Assembly: GCF_042477335.2 (NCBI RefSeq) | Contig: NC_091245.1 | Coordinates: forward strand, 87,334,501 to 87,398,500 | Direction: 5' to 3' | From: Ovis canadensis | Taxonomy: Eukaryota > Chordata > Mammalia > Artiodactyla > Bovidae | DNA: 64,000 bases | Shown: positions 22,125 through 45,045 of the stretch, piece after piece | Layout of the letters: every line of letters begins with the position of its first letter | Numbering within the stretch: the stretch's first letter is position 1 | Translations under genes and position numbers: made by a program | The notes under the pieces: model-generated | The model's database searches: none | Told to the model about the DNA's origin: nothing | What the model saw: only the letters and a program-made list of their open reading frames with translations

Positions 22125-22489
22125 TAGGAGGCTACCATTACCTTGATAACAAAACCAAAGAAAGGGAGTCCAAAAAAGAAAACTACAAACCAATACTCCT
22201 CATGAACATAGGTGAAAAAAATCCCCAGCTGGGGGATTCCTGGTGGTTCAGTGGTTAGGACTCCACACTTCTGCTGCACAGGGATTGATCCCTGGTCAGG
22301 GAACTAGGATTTTGCCTGCCAAGCAGTGGCACGATCAAAAAAAAAAAAAAAAAACACACACACACAAAAACAAAAAACAAAAACTCAACAAATATTTAAA
22401 AATTGAATTCAATAATATATAATATATGCATATATAATAGAAAACATATGAAGAATAACACATCATGATAAAAAAAAAAAGAACAAGAG
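22125..22489 (+). mobile_element. LINE-1 ORF2 fragment interrupted by a SINE
   Basis: 22,125-22,222 ('AAAAAAGAAAACTACAAACC', 'AATACTCCTCATGAACATAGG') reads as the L1 ORF2 block just before RT. It resumes at about 22,383 ('ACTCAACAAATATTTAAAAA') after the CHR SINE. BovB then interrupts at about 22,490. Confidence 0.7.
22228..22372 (+). mobile_element. CHR-2-type SINE with A/CA tail
   Basis: GATTCCTGGTGGTTCAGTGG, 'GACTCCACACTTCTGCTG', 'GGGATTGATCCCTGGTCAGG', then a poly(A) and (CA)n tail from 22,338. Confidence 0.9.
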
Positions 22490-23600
22490 AATTCCAGAAA
22501 AATTTCTGCTTCATTCACTACGCTAAAGCCTTTGATTACGTGCATCACAACAAACTGTGGAAAATTCTTCAAGAGACGGGAATACCAGACCACTTTACCC
22601 ACCTCCTGAGAAACCTGTATGCAGGTCAAGAAGCAACAGTTAGAACCAGACATGAAACAATTGACTGGTTCCAAATTGGGAAAGGAGTACATCAAGGCTG
22701 TATATTGTCACCCTGCTTATTTAACTTATATGCAGAGTAAATCATGTGAAATGCTGGGCTGGGTGAAGCACAAGCTGGAATCAAGATTGCTGGGAGAAAT
22801 ATCAATAACCTCAGATATGCAGATGACACCACCCATAAAATAAGGCAGAAAGCGAAGAGGAACTAAAAAGCCTCTTGATGGAAGTGAAAGAGGAGAATGA
22901 AAAAGCTGGCTTAAAACTCAACACTCAGAAAACTAAGATCATGGCATCCGGTCCTATCACTTCATGGCAAATAGATGGGGAAACAGTGGAAACAGTGACA
23001 GACTTTATTTTTGGGGGCTCCAAAATCACTGCAGATGGTCACTGTAGCCATGAAATTAAATGATGCTTGCTCCTTGGAAGAAAAGCTATGACCAACCTAG
23101 ACAGCATATTAAAAAGCAGAGACATTACTTTGTCAACAAAGGTCCATCTAGTCAAAGCTATGGTTTTTCCAGTAGTCACATATGGATGTGACAGTTGGAC
23201 TATAAAGAAAGCTGAGCGCCAAAGAATTGATGCTTTTGAACTGTGGTGTTGAAGAAGACTCTTGAGGGTCCCTTGGACTGCAAGGAGATCCAACCAGTCC
23301 ATCCTAAAGGAACTCAGTCCTGAATATTCACTGTAAGGACTGATGCTGAAGCTGAAGTTCCAATACTTTGGCCACCTGATGTGAGAACTGACTCATTTGA
23401 AAAGACCCTGATGCTGGGAAAGATTGAAGGCAGAAGGAGAAAGGGATGATAGAGGATGAGATAGTTGGATGCCATCACCGACTCAATGGATGTGGACATT
23501 GAGCAAGCTCCGGGAGTTGGTGATGGACAGGGAAGCCTGGTGTGCTGCAGTCCATGGAGTTGCAAAGATTTGGACATAACTGAGCAACTGAACTGAAACG
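22490..23600 (+). mobile_element. BovB (RTE) LINE, 5'-truncated
   Basis: Same architecture as the copy at 17,049: RT palm blocks from about 22,500 ('HNKLWKILQETGIPDH'), 'CILSPCLFNLYAE' ending in a stop at 22,740, YADD at 22,816-22,827, and C-terminal pieces to the 3' end near 23,600 (ACTGAGCAACTGAACTGAA). Frameshifts and stops separate the pieces. It sits inside an L1. Confidence 0.93.
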
Positions 23601-23604
23601 AAAA

Positions 23605-24062
23605 CATATTACTCAGTGAAAGAAGTCAATCTGTGAAGGCTATGTACTGAATGATTCCAACGATGTGATATTCTGGATAAAACAAAAGTAGGGAGGTAGG
23701 CAGATAAGTAGTTGGTTGCCAGGGGGTGGTGGGAAGGCGGGGATGAACAGGTAAAGCTTGGGATATTTTTAGGGTGGTGAAATTATTCTGCATAACATTA
23801 TAAGAGTGAATACATGTCATTGTACATTTGTCAACATCCATAGACTATATAATATACAAAGAGTAAACCCTAATGTAAACTAGGGACTTTGGTTGATAAT
23901 GATGTGTCAATGTTGGCTCATTGATTGTTACAAATAAATGTACCATACTGATTCGGGTTGTTGATGATCAGGGAGCCTGTGTTCAGGGACAGGGTAGGGA
24001 GGTGGGAATTCTGTGCACATTTTGCCAAATTTTACTCTGAATCTAACACTTCTCTAAAAACA
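23605..24062 (+). mobile_element. LINE-1 (L1M-type) 3' region
   Basis: 'GTTGGTTGCCAGGGGGTGGTGG', 'AACTAGGGACTTTGGTTGATAATGATG', 'GTTACAAATAAATGTACCATAC' and 'CACTTCTCTAAAAACAAAATG' are typical of old L1M 3' UTRs. It is probably the continuation of the L1 broken at 22,490. Confidence 0.75.
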
Positions 24063-24063
24063 A

Positions 24064-24122
24064 AATGTATGTATGTATGTGTATATACATATATATATAC
24101 ACACATATATATGTATGTGTGT
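24064..24122. repeat. TG/TA-rich microsatellite
   Basis: A (TATG)n run followed by alternating (TA)n and (AC)n tracts and back to (TG)n. Confidence 0.9.
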
Positions 24123-24160
24123 AAACATGTATTAATGCTTTATTTTAAAATGATATATAT

Positions 24161-24610
24161 CAGTTCAGTTCAGTTCAGTCGCTCAGTCATGTACGATTCT
24201 TTGCGACCCCATGAATCGCAGCATACCAGGCCTCCCTGTCCATCACCAACTCCCGGAGTTCACTCAGACTCATGTCCATCGAGTCAGTGATGCCATCGAG
24301 CCATCTCATCCTCTGTCGTCCCCTTCTCCTCCTGCCCCCAATCCCTCCCAGCATCAGAGTCTTTTCCAGTGAGTCAACTCTTCGCGTGAGGTGACCAAAG
24401 TACTGGAGTTTCAGCTTTAGCATCATTCCTTCCAAAGAAATCCCAGGGCTGATCTCCTTCAGAATGGACTGGTTGGATCCCCTTGCAGTCCAAGGGACTC
24501 TCAAGAGTCTTCTCCAACACCACAGTTCAAAAGCATCAATTCTTCGACGCTCAGCTTTCTTCACAGTCCAACTCTCACATCCACACATGACCACTGGAAA
24601 AACCATAGCC
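24161..24610 (-). mobile_element. BovB LINE 3' end with 10-bp TSD
   Basis: Minus-strand 3' end of BovB starting with the (CAGTT)n tail. A 139-codon minus frame (24,606-24,187) still reads the BovB C-terminus ([18 protein letters not shown], then the [18 protein letters not shown] block). Flanked by TGATATATAT at 24,151-24,160 and 24,611-24,620. Confidence 0.95.
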
Positions 24611-24681
24611 TGATATATATATTTCTATATAATTTTATATAGACATATATTTACATATCCTTTTAAAATTCTAAAAAGTAG

Positions 24682-25012
24682 GACTTCCCTGGTGGTCCAG
24701 TGATTAAAAATCTGCTTTCTAATGCGGGAGACACAGGTTCTATCCCTAGCCTGGGAAGATTCCACGTGCCACAGGGCAACTAAGCCTCCATGCTGCAACT
24801 ACTGAACCCATGCTTTAGAGCCCTTGAGCCGCAGCTACCAAGCCCGCATGCCCCTACTGAAGCCTGCACACCCTGGAGCCTGTGCTCTGCCGCAAGGGAA
24901 GCCACCACAATGAGAAGCCCGTGCACTGAGACTAGAGACGAGCCCTGGCTTGTCACAACTAGAGAAAGGCTGTGTGCAGCCACAAAGACCCAGTGTAGCC
25001 AAAAAAGAATTC
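24682..25012 (+). mobile_element. CHR-1-type long SINE
   Basis: GGACTTCCCTGGTGGTCCAG start, 'GGTTCTATCCCTAGCC', 'AAGATTCCACGTGCC', the long 'GAGCCGCAGCTACCAAG' extension, 'CAGCCACAAAGACCCAGTG' and an A-rich end 'GTAGCCAAAAAAGAATTC'. The extension makes spurious open frames on both strands. Confidence 0.9.
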
Positions 25013-25029
25013 TAAAAGATTTATCAGTG

Positions 25030-25800
25030 TAATCTACCATACTTGTCATAATTGTCCAAAGAAGAAAAAAAATATTATCAATTGATACAGAAAAAGCACG
25101 TGACAAAATTCAACATCCATCCGTAATTAAAAACTCTCAGCAAACTCGAAATAGAAAAGAAACTGACAGAAGCTGATTAATAAAAAACATAGAGTTAACA
25201 TCACATGAAATGGTGAAAAGCTGGATACTTTGTCTGATGGTCAGGAACAAGGCAACGATGTCCATTGTCACCAGTCCTATTCGACATCATACTGAAAGTC
25301 CTAGCCAGTGCAATAGGACAAGGAAAATAAATAAAAGGCATACAGTTTATAAAGGAAGAAATAAAACTTTCTCTATTTGCAGACGATATAATTGTTTACA
25401 TAGAAAATCCCAAGGAACCTACAAAAAACTCGTGGAACTAAAACGTGACTTTAGGAAAGTCATAGGATACAATGTCAACAGAAACAACATCAATCATGTT
25501 TCTATATGCTAACAATTGTCAAAAGGAAACTTAAGTTTAAAATTATATTTAAAAATAATATAATATAATTTATAATGGCTCCTCTAGGGTTAGGCAAATG
25601 CAAAGCAAATTTATAATGACAAAGCAGATCAGCAGTTGACTCGGGATTGACAGCAAAATGGCAGGAAGAACCACTTGGGAATGATGGAAAATTTTGTTAT
25701 CTGGATCATGGTGGTAGTTACATGGGTATAAACATTTATCAAAACTCAGAGTTGCAGTGTTCACATCTCACGACCCAGCTAGCTCACTTTTAGGTATAGA
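25030..25800 (+). mobile_element. LINE-1 ORF2 and 3' region fragment
   Basis: From about 25,070 the L1 RT reading is clear ('DTEKARDKIQHP', 'CPLSPVLFDI'), with the catalytic FADD equivalent at 25,375-25,389 (TTTGCAGACGATATA). From 25,575 it passes into L1M 3' sequence (GCAGATCAGCAGTTGACTCG, 'ATGGTGGTAGTTACATGGG'). Frames are broken. Confidence 0.8.
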
Positions 25801-26179
25801 GTAATGTTTCTCAAACTGCTGGTAGAGATCCATCATTATTAATGAATCATTAAATTAATTTAGTGTGTCTACTCAGAGGCACCCTAAAACTAATGAAGCT
25901 TAAGCTTCAGGACCTCTCACTTGCAAAGCTTCTTCCAATACCTGGCTAATATATTTTTATTCATAATTTTCTATTCTTTTTCTAAAGAGAGTGCCCAAAT
26001 TGTATAAACGTTAGTCCCCACAAAATCTGGATCTGCTTCTGGATCATCAGACTTTAAAAAAAAAATGAAATGGAATAGAAAATATGAAAGCTTTTTGTGA
26101 AACTTTTGTTTCCATTTATATCATGGATCATGACATAAAAATGTATTTCTTACCAGCATTTGTATTAAAAAAGAAAAGT
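25801..26179. other. Unassigned repeat-like insert within L1
   Basis: Begins 'GTTTCTCAAACTGCTGG' and later has 'AAATGAAATGGAATAGAAAATATG'. The style is that of an old non-autonomous DNA transposon that split the L1 3' region. I cannot name it. Confidence 0.35.
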
Positions 26180-26730
26180 TTGGAAATGTCTTGCTGTGAA
26201 GTAACCTAGGCACAGATGCAGAAGGACATATGTAGACATGCGATGCAGGACTGTTTGTGAGAATAGATGTTTGGAAATAACCTCAATGTCCATCAATATG
26301 AGAATAAGTGAATACATATGGTATATGTATGTAGTGGAATTCCTTATAGCTAAAAAGAATGAACTAAAGGTAGGTGCATCAGGCTAGATGACTCTTACAA
26401 ACACAACATTATGTTTAAAAAAAAAAGCAGAGGAAGGATACCTAACGTATGATATTGTTTACATAACATTTAAAACAATCCAAAAAATAATGGTGAATGT
26501 GTATAATTTCTAGATACAGTCATACAGTCATGTATATAGTTATATATATATAGAAAAAGCACTAAAATATACATGAGGCTAACTAAAAACAAATGCAGGA
26601 TGGGATAGTTGTTACTTAAAGCAAGGAAAAAGGGAGAGAATGATATGAGGGTACACCCAGGGGTTCAATTTTACATGCAATTTTAATTTTGTTTTTAAAG
26701 AATAGATTTGAGAAAAATGAAGAAGAGTGT
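26180..26730 (+). mobile_element. LINE-1 (L1M-type) 3' region
   Basis: 'AATAACCTCAATGTCCATCAA', 'GGAATTCCTTATAGCTAAAAAG', 'TACAAACACAACATTATGTT' and 'GGGTACACCCAGGGGTTC' follow the order of an L1M 3' UTR. Confidence 0.75.
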
Positions 26731-26997
26731 TAAAATTTCACATGGCTGATTGGTGGGTATGTGGATTTTTGCTATGTTATTCTGGTTCTTCTCTGATTGC
26801 ATTGTATTCCACACGCATATTGTTGTTGACATTGCTAATGAGTGTATTATTTCATGTGTGTAGTGTGGGTATTTACATACCTTATACCACTTAAGCTGCT
26901 GATCACTTTATGAAATAAGGACAGAAATTATTATCCCTATTCCACAGAAAAGGAATCTCTGAGACTACAGGACAATTTATTAACAACTGGATTGGGG

Positions 26998-27223
26998 GCG
27001 GGGCTTCCCAGGTGGCACTGTGGTGAAGAATCTGCCTGCTAGCGCAGGAGATGCAAGAGATACAGGTTCAGTCCCGGGGTCTGCAAGAAGCAAGACCCCC
27101 TGGAGAAGGAAATGGCAACCCACTCCAGTATTCTTGCCTGAGATACCCCATGGACAGAAGAGCCTGGCGGGCCACAGTCCATAGGGCCACAGAGTCGGTC
27201 ACAACTGAGCATGTAGGCACTCA
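26998..27223 (+). mobile_element. Bov-tA SINE with 10-bp TSD
   Basis: GGGGCTTCCCAGGTGGCACTG start through 'CACAGAGTCGGTCACAACTG'. TGGATTGGGG repeats at 26,988-26,997 and 27,224-27,233. Confidence 0.92.
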
Positions 27224-27233
27224 TGGATTGGGG

Positions 27234-28129
27234 ACTCAGCAGTTCCTTGCTTAGCCTAGATTTGCATGGAAGTCCACTGGAGAAATTCCTTTCAAGCCCA
27301 GGTGACTTGACCCCCCTCATTGACCACCTCCAAGTTTGCAAGGCACTTATGTAGGGGACAAATCGAATTAATAATAGCTAAATGTTCCCTCAAAAGTCAT
27401 TCTGAAGTACCAGAAGGGACTTCCAGGAATGATACTCTAGCGATGGATACACATTTACAGCCAATTTTTAGAAGGTGAAGGCAGTTTCTTTGACTATGCC
27501 CCACCCCCATCCCCACTGGCTCGCTCAGTAACTTTGAACAAATCACTTAACCTCTCAGTACTTAACATTTACACTCCTGTAAACCGAACGTGTAATATGC
27601 ATCATTACTCATTCCGGCTCGTGCAGAACCCAGTTGGAAAATTAGGGACCGGTTTATGGTAGATCCTAAGTAACAACGTCAAATTTTCAACACAAAGTAC
27701 ATCTTCTGAGCCCCTTCCATTCCTCAAAGACTATTTTTCACTCTCATTTAAATGGCAGTGGCTATTTTAAACTTCTCAATGATCCATAACTTTTAAATCA
27801 CTAAGGTAAGAATGGTTTTTGCTGTTAAAAAATTAAAGCAACCCCTACTGCTGCTGCTAAGTCGCTTCAGTCTTTTCCGACTCTGTGCGACCCCATAGAC
27901 AGCAACGCCTAATAGACAGCACAAACTGGGTATCTTCTATTGCCCTTTTCGTCTGTTCTGGCTTTGAAGATTTTGGGAGAAAGCAGTTTGCTAACCAGAA
28001 GTTTTAGAACTTTATTTCAGTACTGATAAAATGCTTTGATGAGAATGCTTTAGGTTCTACATGTTGAGGAAGAGGAAAGGCACTGAGCAGCTCCAAATCC
28101 AGGAAATTTGGGAAAGATAAACTTGGGAG
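27234..28129. other. 5' flank of SYPL2
   Basis: No gene. Holds a short minus-strand Bov-tA 3' fragment at 27,846-27,906 (GCTGCTGCTAAGTCGCTTC). Base composition turns GC-rich at about 28,130. Confidence 0.6.
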
Positions 28130-28622
28130 CCGGTGACTGCCAGCGCGCCGGGCCAGTTCCCCACTTGGGTTGTGGGTCGGGTGGCCGCGGTGTCTCGCTG
28201 ACCCCTGGAGGCTCTGGCAAAGAACCGGAGCCCCCTCGCGGCCGAACTGCCCGCAGAGGCCACAGGTCCCTTTAAGGCGTCCCGCGGGCAGGGACCCGGG
28301 AGCTAAGGGGGCGGGAGGAGGGCTTGAGAGCGGGCGCCACGTGACTCGGCTGCCAAGTTGGTTCGTGAGTTTGACAGAAGTTTGAATTGGACTCGGGGGC
28401 TTTCTGCAGCCGGCCGGGCAGAGCGGCGGCCGCGGCCTCGGAGAGCGCGAGCAGCAGCGCCCCCCGCGACCCACCCAGCCAGCCTGGATACCGGGCGGCC
28501 GACGGCCGCTCCAGCTCCGGTACCGCCCGCTTCCCGCGCCGCGGGTCAGCAGCCCTCAGCCCCACCACAGTCCCCGCAGCCCCCGCAGCCCCCGCGCCGC
28601 GTCCCGGCCCCGCTGCGCCAGC
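28130..28622 (+). promoter_or_regulatory. SYPL2: SYPL2 CpG-rich promoter and 5' UTR
   Basis: A CpG-dense stretch without a TATA box ends at the SYPL2 ATG and extends past the first exon. It contains a palindromic E-box CACGTG (28,338-28,343, extended CACGTGAC, a USF/TFE-type site). Just before the ATG is a short tandem CCCCGCAGC repeat (about 28,572-28,592). The transcription start cannot be fixed from sequence alone. Confidence 0.75.
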
Positions 28623-40596
<11,974 letters not shown>

Positions 40597-40969
40597 GCAG
40601 CCCCCAGCTACTCCCGAACAGGACAGCACCTCTTCAATCACCTCCGGCTTCCAGGACCTCCCTCTTCCTTCTCCTCCAACTTCCCTCCCCCACCATTCTG
40701 GGCTTTGAGACGTCTTCACTGATGGGCAGGCACCAGCTGTCGGAAACCTGGGCAGCCCTCCCAGTGCCTTCCTATCCCTCCTCTTCCTGGAGTCCCAGAT
40801 GGCAGGAGCTCAGTGCTTCTTGTCTACTGCCTGGACCCAGGCATCTTCCTTGGGGTCTTACACGTACCCTCGCAGCCTCTGAGAACCAGCCTCTGCTGCA
40901 GGCAAGGGCTGGGGTCAGGAGACCTGAGACTGGTTCCTTGCTGCCACGTCTATCGATCTGTCCAGCTTC

Positions 40970-40975
40970 AATAAA
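40970..40975 (+). promoter_or_regulatory. SYPL2: Polyadenylation signal, proximal (SYPL2)
   Basis: AATAAA 374 nt after the SYPL2 stop, followed by a G-rich run. Use in vivo not known. Confidence 0.6.
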
Positions 40976-43147
40976 AGTGGGGGGGAGGGAAAATTGGTTG
41001 GCAGCCTTCTCCCTGCTCTCTTGCATGGAGGGCCCACCAGTGGTTTAGTGACCTCTCTTCAGTGGCTGTCATCAAGGCCCCATGTCTGCACTGACCTGAC
41101 ATCAGTCTGAGCTCAGTATGTTCCCCACTCCCTCCTCTGGCCCCTGTTTGCCCACAGAGTCCATCGTGTTTGAACCCAGGAGGCTGACTTGCCTAGAAAG
41201 CAGCCTTCCAGCGGGTCCCAATTGCAACTGAATTGCAACTTTAAGAAACAGTAGCCAGGAAACTTGCTAGGGAATCAGTTTTCTCTCTTCCCTTGGTTCT
41301 CCCACCCCTCCCTGCTGGGGCACTTTCCACCAACACTGAACTCCTACTTGCCCTAGAAATTCTCTACCTTTCTCCCTGTCCTCCTTCTTGGGCTTGTCTT
41401 ACACTTGGGACACAAGATGAGGGGGCGAGGGGGCTCTCTGTTTCAGCCCTCCCCACCTCCTGCCTCTCTGTCCAGCCCCCTTCCCCAGCCTCTTAGATCG
41501 GAAGCATTCAAGGTCCCTTTCTGAGTCTGTTCAGGCCTTCCTTTCATTCCTGTGGGGCCAGCTAGGGGCGTTGGAAGGAGGAAAAAGGACCATCATGAGT
41601 CTAAGCTGCCCCAGAGCCCCAGGACATGGATGGATGGGCCCACCTCCCCTTCACTCTCTTCTCCTTTTTTTTCTCCTCCCTGCTCCTTCTCTGGACGCTG
41701 GTTCACACTTCCCCTTCTCACCTTTATGAAAGAATATGCCCTCTCACTTTGTCCTCCATTCCTCCTCTGTCTCATTTTTTCCAGGCTCTATCCCCCCAGC
41801 CCTCACCCCCACCTCAGTCCAGGGCAGGCCGATGCTATTGGTGCTTCTTCACTTCGGGACCCAGTTCCATATTTGCCCTTGGTGTGTCTCCTCTTCCTGA
41901 CACCTCCTTCAGTCCCTCTCTGGACCCCAGGGCCCCAGAGTCACTGCTGCCTGGATAGGGGCCACCTGCCTCCCATGCCACTCAAAACATGTCAGTCTTC
42001 TCTGGTCATAGAGCTGTCCAGGGAAGAGTGACAAAGGCAGAATTCAGCCACTTTCCAAACCAGTGCCAGTTAGCCCATTTGTCATCCCAAAGGTGGATGT
42101 GTCCTGTGCCAGTCCCTCCTCAGGACTGAGTCAACCCCTCCAACCTCCTCGCCTTCCTCAGCACCCTCCGCAGTAACGTGTGCATTACTGGGGAATCTGG
42201 GTTGGCAGGACCTTTGACTTCGGGCCAATCTTTTGGGTCAGAGTTTCCCCGCTTGATAGGGGAGTGTGAGATTTATATCTTCAAATGCCCCAGAGTCCTT
42301 CAGTGAAAAACTAGGTATTTTGTATTTTTTAGCTTTCGGGGAAAGGATTTGAGGAGGGAAGCTGGGAGATGGGGATGAGGGTGTTTCTAAGTCTGAACCC
42401 CTCTCTGTCCTGAGCTGTCCCCGCGATTACTCAAGGACAAGGTGGGACAGCTGTGCCTGCAGCTCCAGAGCCACAGAGAACAAAGGGGTTCCTTCATGTT
42501 TTTTCAGGCTGGCCCCTGTGAGGGTCTGTGCGCAGCTTCTACTGGAACTATGTTTCATTCTGTGTACGTATTTATAATTCATCTGAAATGTGATGGATAA
42601 AGTGTTCTCATTTGGGGGGCCTAAGTTACTAATTGGCCCTTCAGCTAGGGAAAGGGGGTGGGTAGGTATACACTCCTGCCAAGGACTCCTAGCCCAGAAC
42701 TCTCCCTTAGGCCAAGAAGGCTCTTTTATCCTCTTCAAGTGGCCGGCTTGTTCTCAGCCAGAAGAGCCTTGATCTAGGCTATGGCCTCTCTCTTCATGGC
42801 CATCCTAAAAGGAAAGGCTGCTTCACCTCATTACCTTCAGAGGGCTGGACTGTCCTCAGAGGACACATGTTCCCTCCAACCAGGGCTGGCATCACCACTT
42901 TGCCTAGTGGAGCCTGAGGCAGGAGAAGGTGTCTGGTTTCTCCAGCTGCCGGGAGGAGGCCAGCTGGTGGGGCACTTGCCTTTGCCCTAGTAAATTCTGG
43001 CCCTGCCAGGATGCCCACCTTGGACCTTTTCTGAACACGAGTTCCCTCCACTATCATGGTCGTAGATGTCCTTCTTCTGGGATTGCAGATCAGGGGTGGG
43101 GGGAGAATGTTGCATGTTGTTTTCTGGTGCTTGTCATTATACATATG

Positions 43148-43153
43148 AATAAA
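43148..43153 (+). promoter_or_regulatory. SYPL2: Polyadenylation signal, distal candidate (SYPL2)
   Basis: AATAAA in 'TATGAATAAACAGTGCTTC'. The last strong signal before the ATXN7L2 promoter. Confidence 0.5.
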
Positions 43154-43175
43154 CAGTGCTTCAAGCATTTGGCAT

Positions 43176-44739
43176 GAAGGAGCCAAGAATGTAGCCCTTA
43201 TGGGGATTTTTTTCCTCCTCCCCTTGCTTTAAGTTCTTGGACAAATGTTAGCATTTTCAACCAAAACATCATTCTACTCCTCTCCACTCTGCACTCCCAG
43301 CGATAAGAGTCTGAAGGCTGAGTTGTTCCCGGCAGACCCCAGCCTGGTGACATCTCCTCAGTCCAAAGTAACTGAGACTCATTAATAAATTTAGAGCAAA
43401 CTCAAAAGGCAGGAGATAGTGGCTTCCATAATGCTATTTGCATATGCTCTTCTACCATTTGTGACCTAATCTAGCTTCCTGTCAGGAGTTGAGGGCCTTA
43501 TGTGTTGCCCTCTCAACCTCACAAACTTGCACCTCTATGCCCCTTCTGACAGATAGTCACAGGCTTCATTTATATTCCCTTGAAAAATACACTTGGGCAC
43601 AATATTACACTCAATGTCACCAGGTTCACCAACCTCCTAGGAATCATCTATGGTTTTCAGGTTAAGAAGCTCTACCATCAGAGATCATCCTTGAAGTACT
43701 TTAACATTCCTTGGGTGAAAGTGAGAAGATGCTCAGAGGTCTTGAAGTCAGACCTTGACTTATTTGCCTCCAGTTTGGTTTCCCCTGAGATGAAATAATG
43801 AATATGGGGTGAGGTGTAAGGGAAAAGAGAATTAGTATCTCTTTTCCGATGTGATGGGGTAGGGGACAGGCTTTTGTCTGTTGAGTGTATGAAGGTGAGA
43901 AAGAACGTTATCAGCTGAGGAGAAAGATGTGGGTGATTAAGGTATCAATATTTTCTAGGCCTTAGCAAGGAAAATAACAGATCTGATGAGAAATCACCCT
44001 ATGACGAAGCTCTGGTAGCAGCCCTGCCAGCACAGAAAATATTCGTTAGAAAAAGAAGCCAAAGTGATGGATGAAGTCCGGGTCCAACCAGGGTTTGGGA
44101 AGAGGCGATACAGGGTATCGATCATCGATCGCAGTTATCTGAAGAGGAGAGACGGATCAGCAGAGACGCTGCAAACACCAGCAGCCTCGGGGCTACCCCT
44201 GTTCCGGGGCTGGCTCTGGCTCACAGATAGCCTTCTGTCATCCTGACAGGTGATCTTGGTCAGCTCAGCTAGGTCCTACCAAATCCAGAAAACGCTACTC
44301 CAACCCTCTGCTCTGCATCAGGGCAGCGTGGGTTTCCCACAAAGGCACAACACCAGAGTTGAGGATCCTCCCCCACTCCAACCCCTGTGTCCTTCAGCAC
44401 ATCCTACAGACCCCCTCCCTTTGCCCTTCTGATTCACAGCGCCCACCTCCCTGCACCTACCCTATTCGATCTACAGGGAAGCGAAGTCGCTCGTGGCCGC
44501 CAGCCTGGGAAGGGGAGCCAGTCAGCTGGCGGAGGCACGGCTTAAAGGGGCATCTTGGGCGGAGAGGTTTGGAACTGGGGTCTGTGTGCAGCGAGTTTAA
44601 GAGAGGGGCTGGTAGCAGAAAGAATGTGTTCACAAGGGTTAGTAGAGGAGGTCCTGAGGCTTTGGTCTCTTTCTACCCCCGCAATCATGCATTTTGGAGG
44701 GGCTCTCGCGGCAAGTTCAGTAGGCAACAGCACCACCTA
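43176..44739. other. SYPL2-ATXN7L2 intergenic region
   Basis: No gene or recent repeat recognised. Two ATCGAT sites 7 bp apart lie at 44,117-44,129. Sequence becomes GC-rich from about 44,480 toward the ATXN7L2 promoter. Confidence 0.6.
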
Positions 44740-44743
44740 GCTG

Positions 44744-44762
44744 ACTACATTTCCCAGAAGGC
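44744..44762 (+). promoter_or_regulatory. ATXN7L2: ZNF143/THAP11-type promoter site
   Basis: ACTACATTTCCCAGAAGGC differs little from the known ACTACAATTCCCAGAATGC element bound by ZNF143, THAP11 and HCF-1 at TATA-less promoters. It lies 175 bp upstream of the ATXN7L2 start codon in the CpG-rich promoter, the expected location. Confidence 0.8.
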
Positions 44763-44918
44763 TATGTGGGCGAGACTCTGAGAGCCAGACGAACAGTGAT
44801 GCACTTGCGCAAGAGAGCTGGAAAGGTGGGAGGGAGAGGGGAGGCGTGCCCGCGGCGGGGATGAGGGGAGGGGGCCGCGCGGCGGCGGCGCCGGGGCGGG
44901 CGCGCGTCCGCGGCGGTG

Positions 44919-45045
44919 ATGGCGGTGCGTGAACGCGCGGCGGCAGCAATGGCCGCTCTGGAGCGGCGGGTGCCGAGTCTCGATGACTTCGCGGGACAGA
45001 GCTGGAGCTCGTGGGTGGAGCGGGCCGATCTGCCCGCAGCCGACG
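44919..45045 (+). CDS. ATXN7L2: ATXN7L2 coding exon 1
   Basis: Residues 1-42 plus one base: an Ala-rich start, then [19 protein letters not shown]. Donor GTGAGT at 45,046. Two in-frame ATGs (44,919, 44,949). Confidence 0.93.

Larger units (their letters stand above)
40597..43175 (+). other. SYPL2: SYPL2 3' UTR and downstream sequence
   Basis: Non-coding GC-moderate sequence after the stop. A canonical AATAAA at 40,970-40,975 would give a short 3' UTR. Another AATAAA at 43,148-43,153, followed by a GT-poor flank, could end a long form. Predicted frames here have no domain content and are treated as chance. Confidence 0.6.

Noticed and set aside
24790-25106. Overlapping frames on both strands near 25 kb
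   Set aside because: They fall on a CHR-1 SINE.
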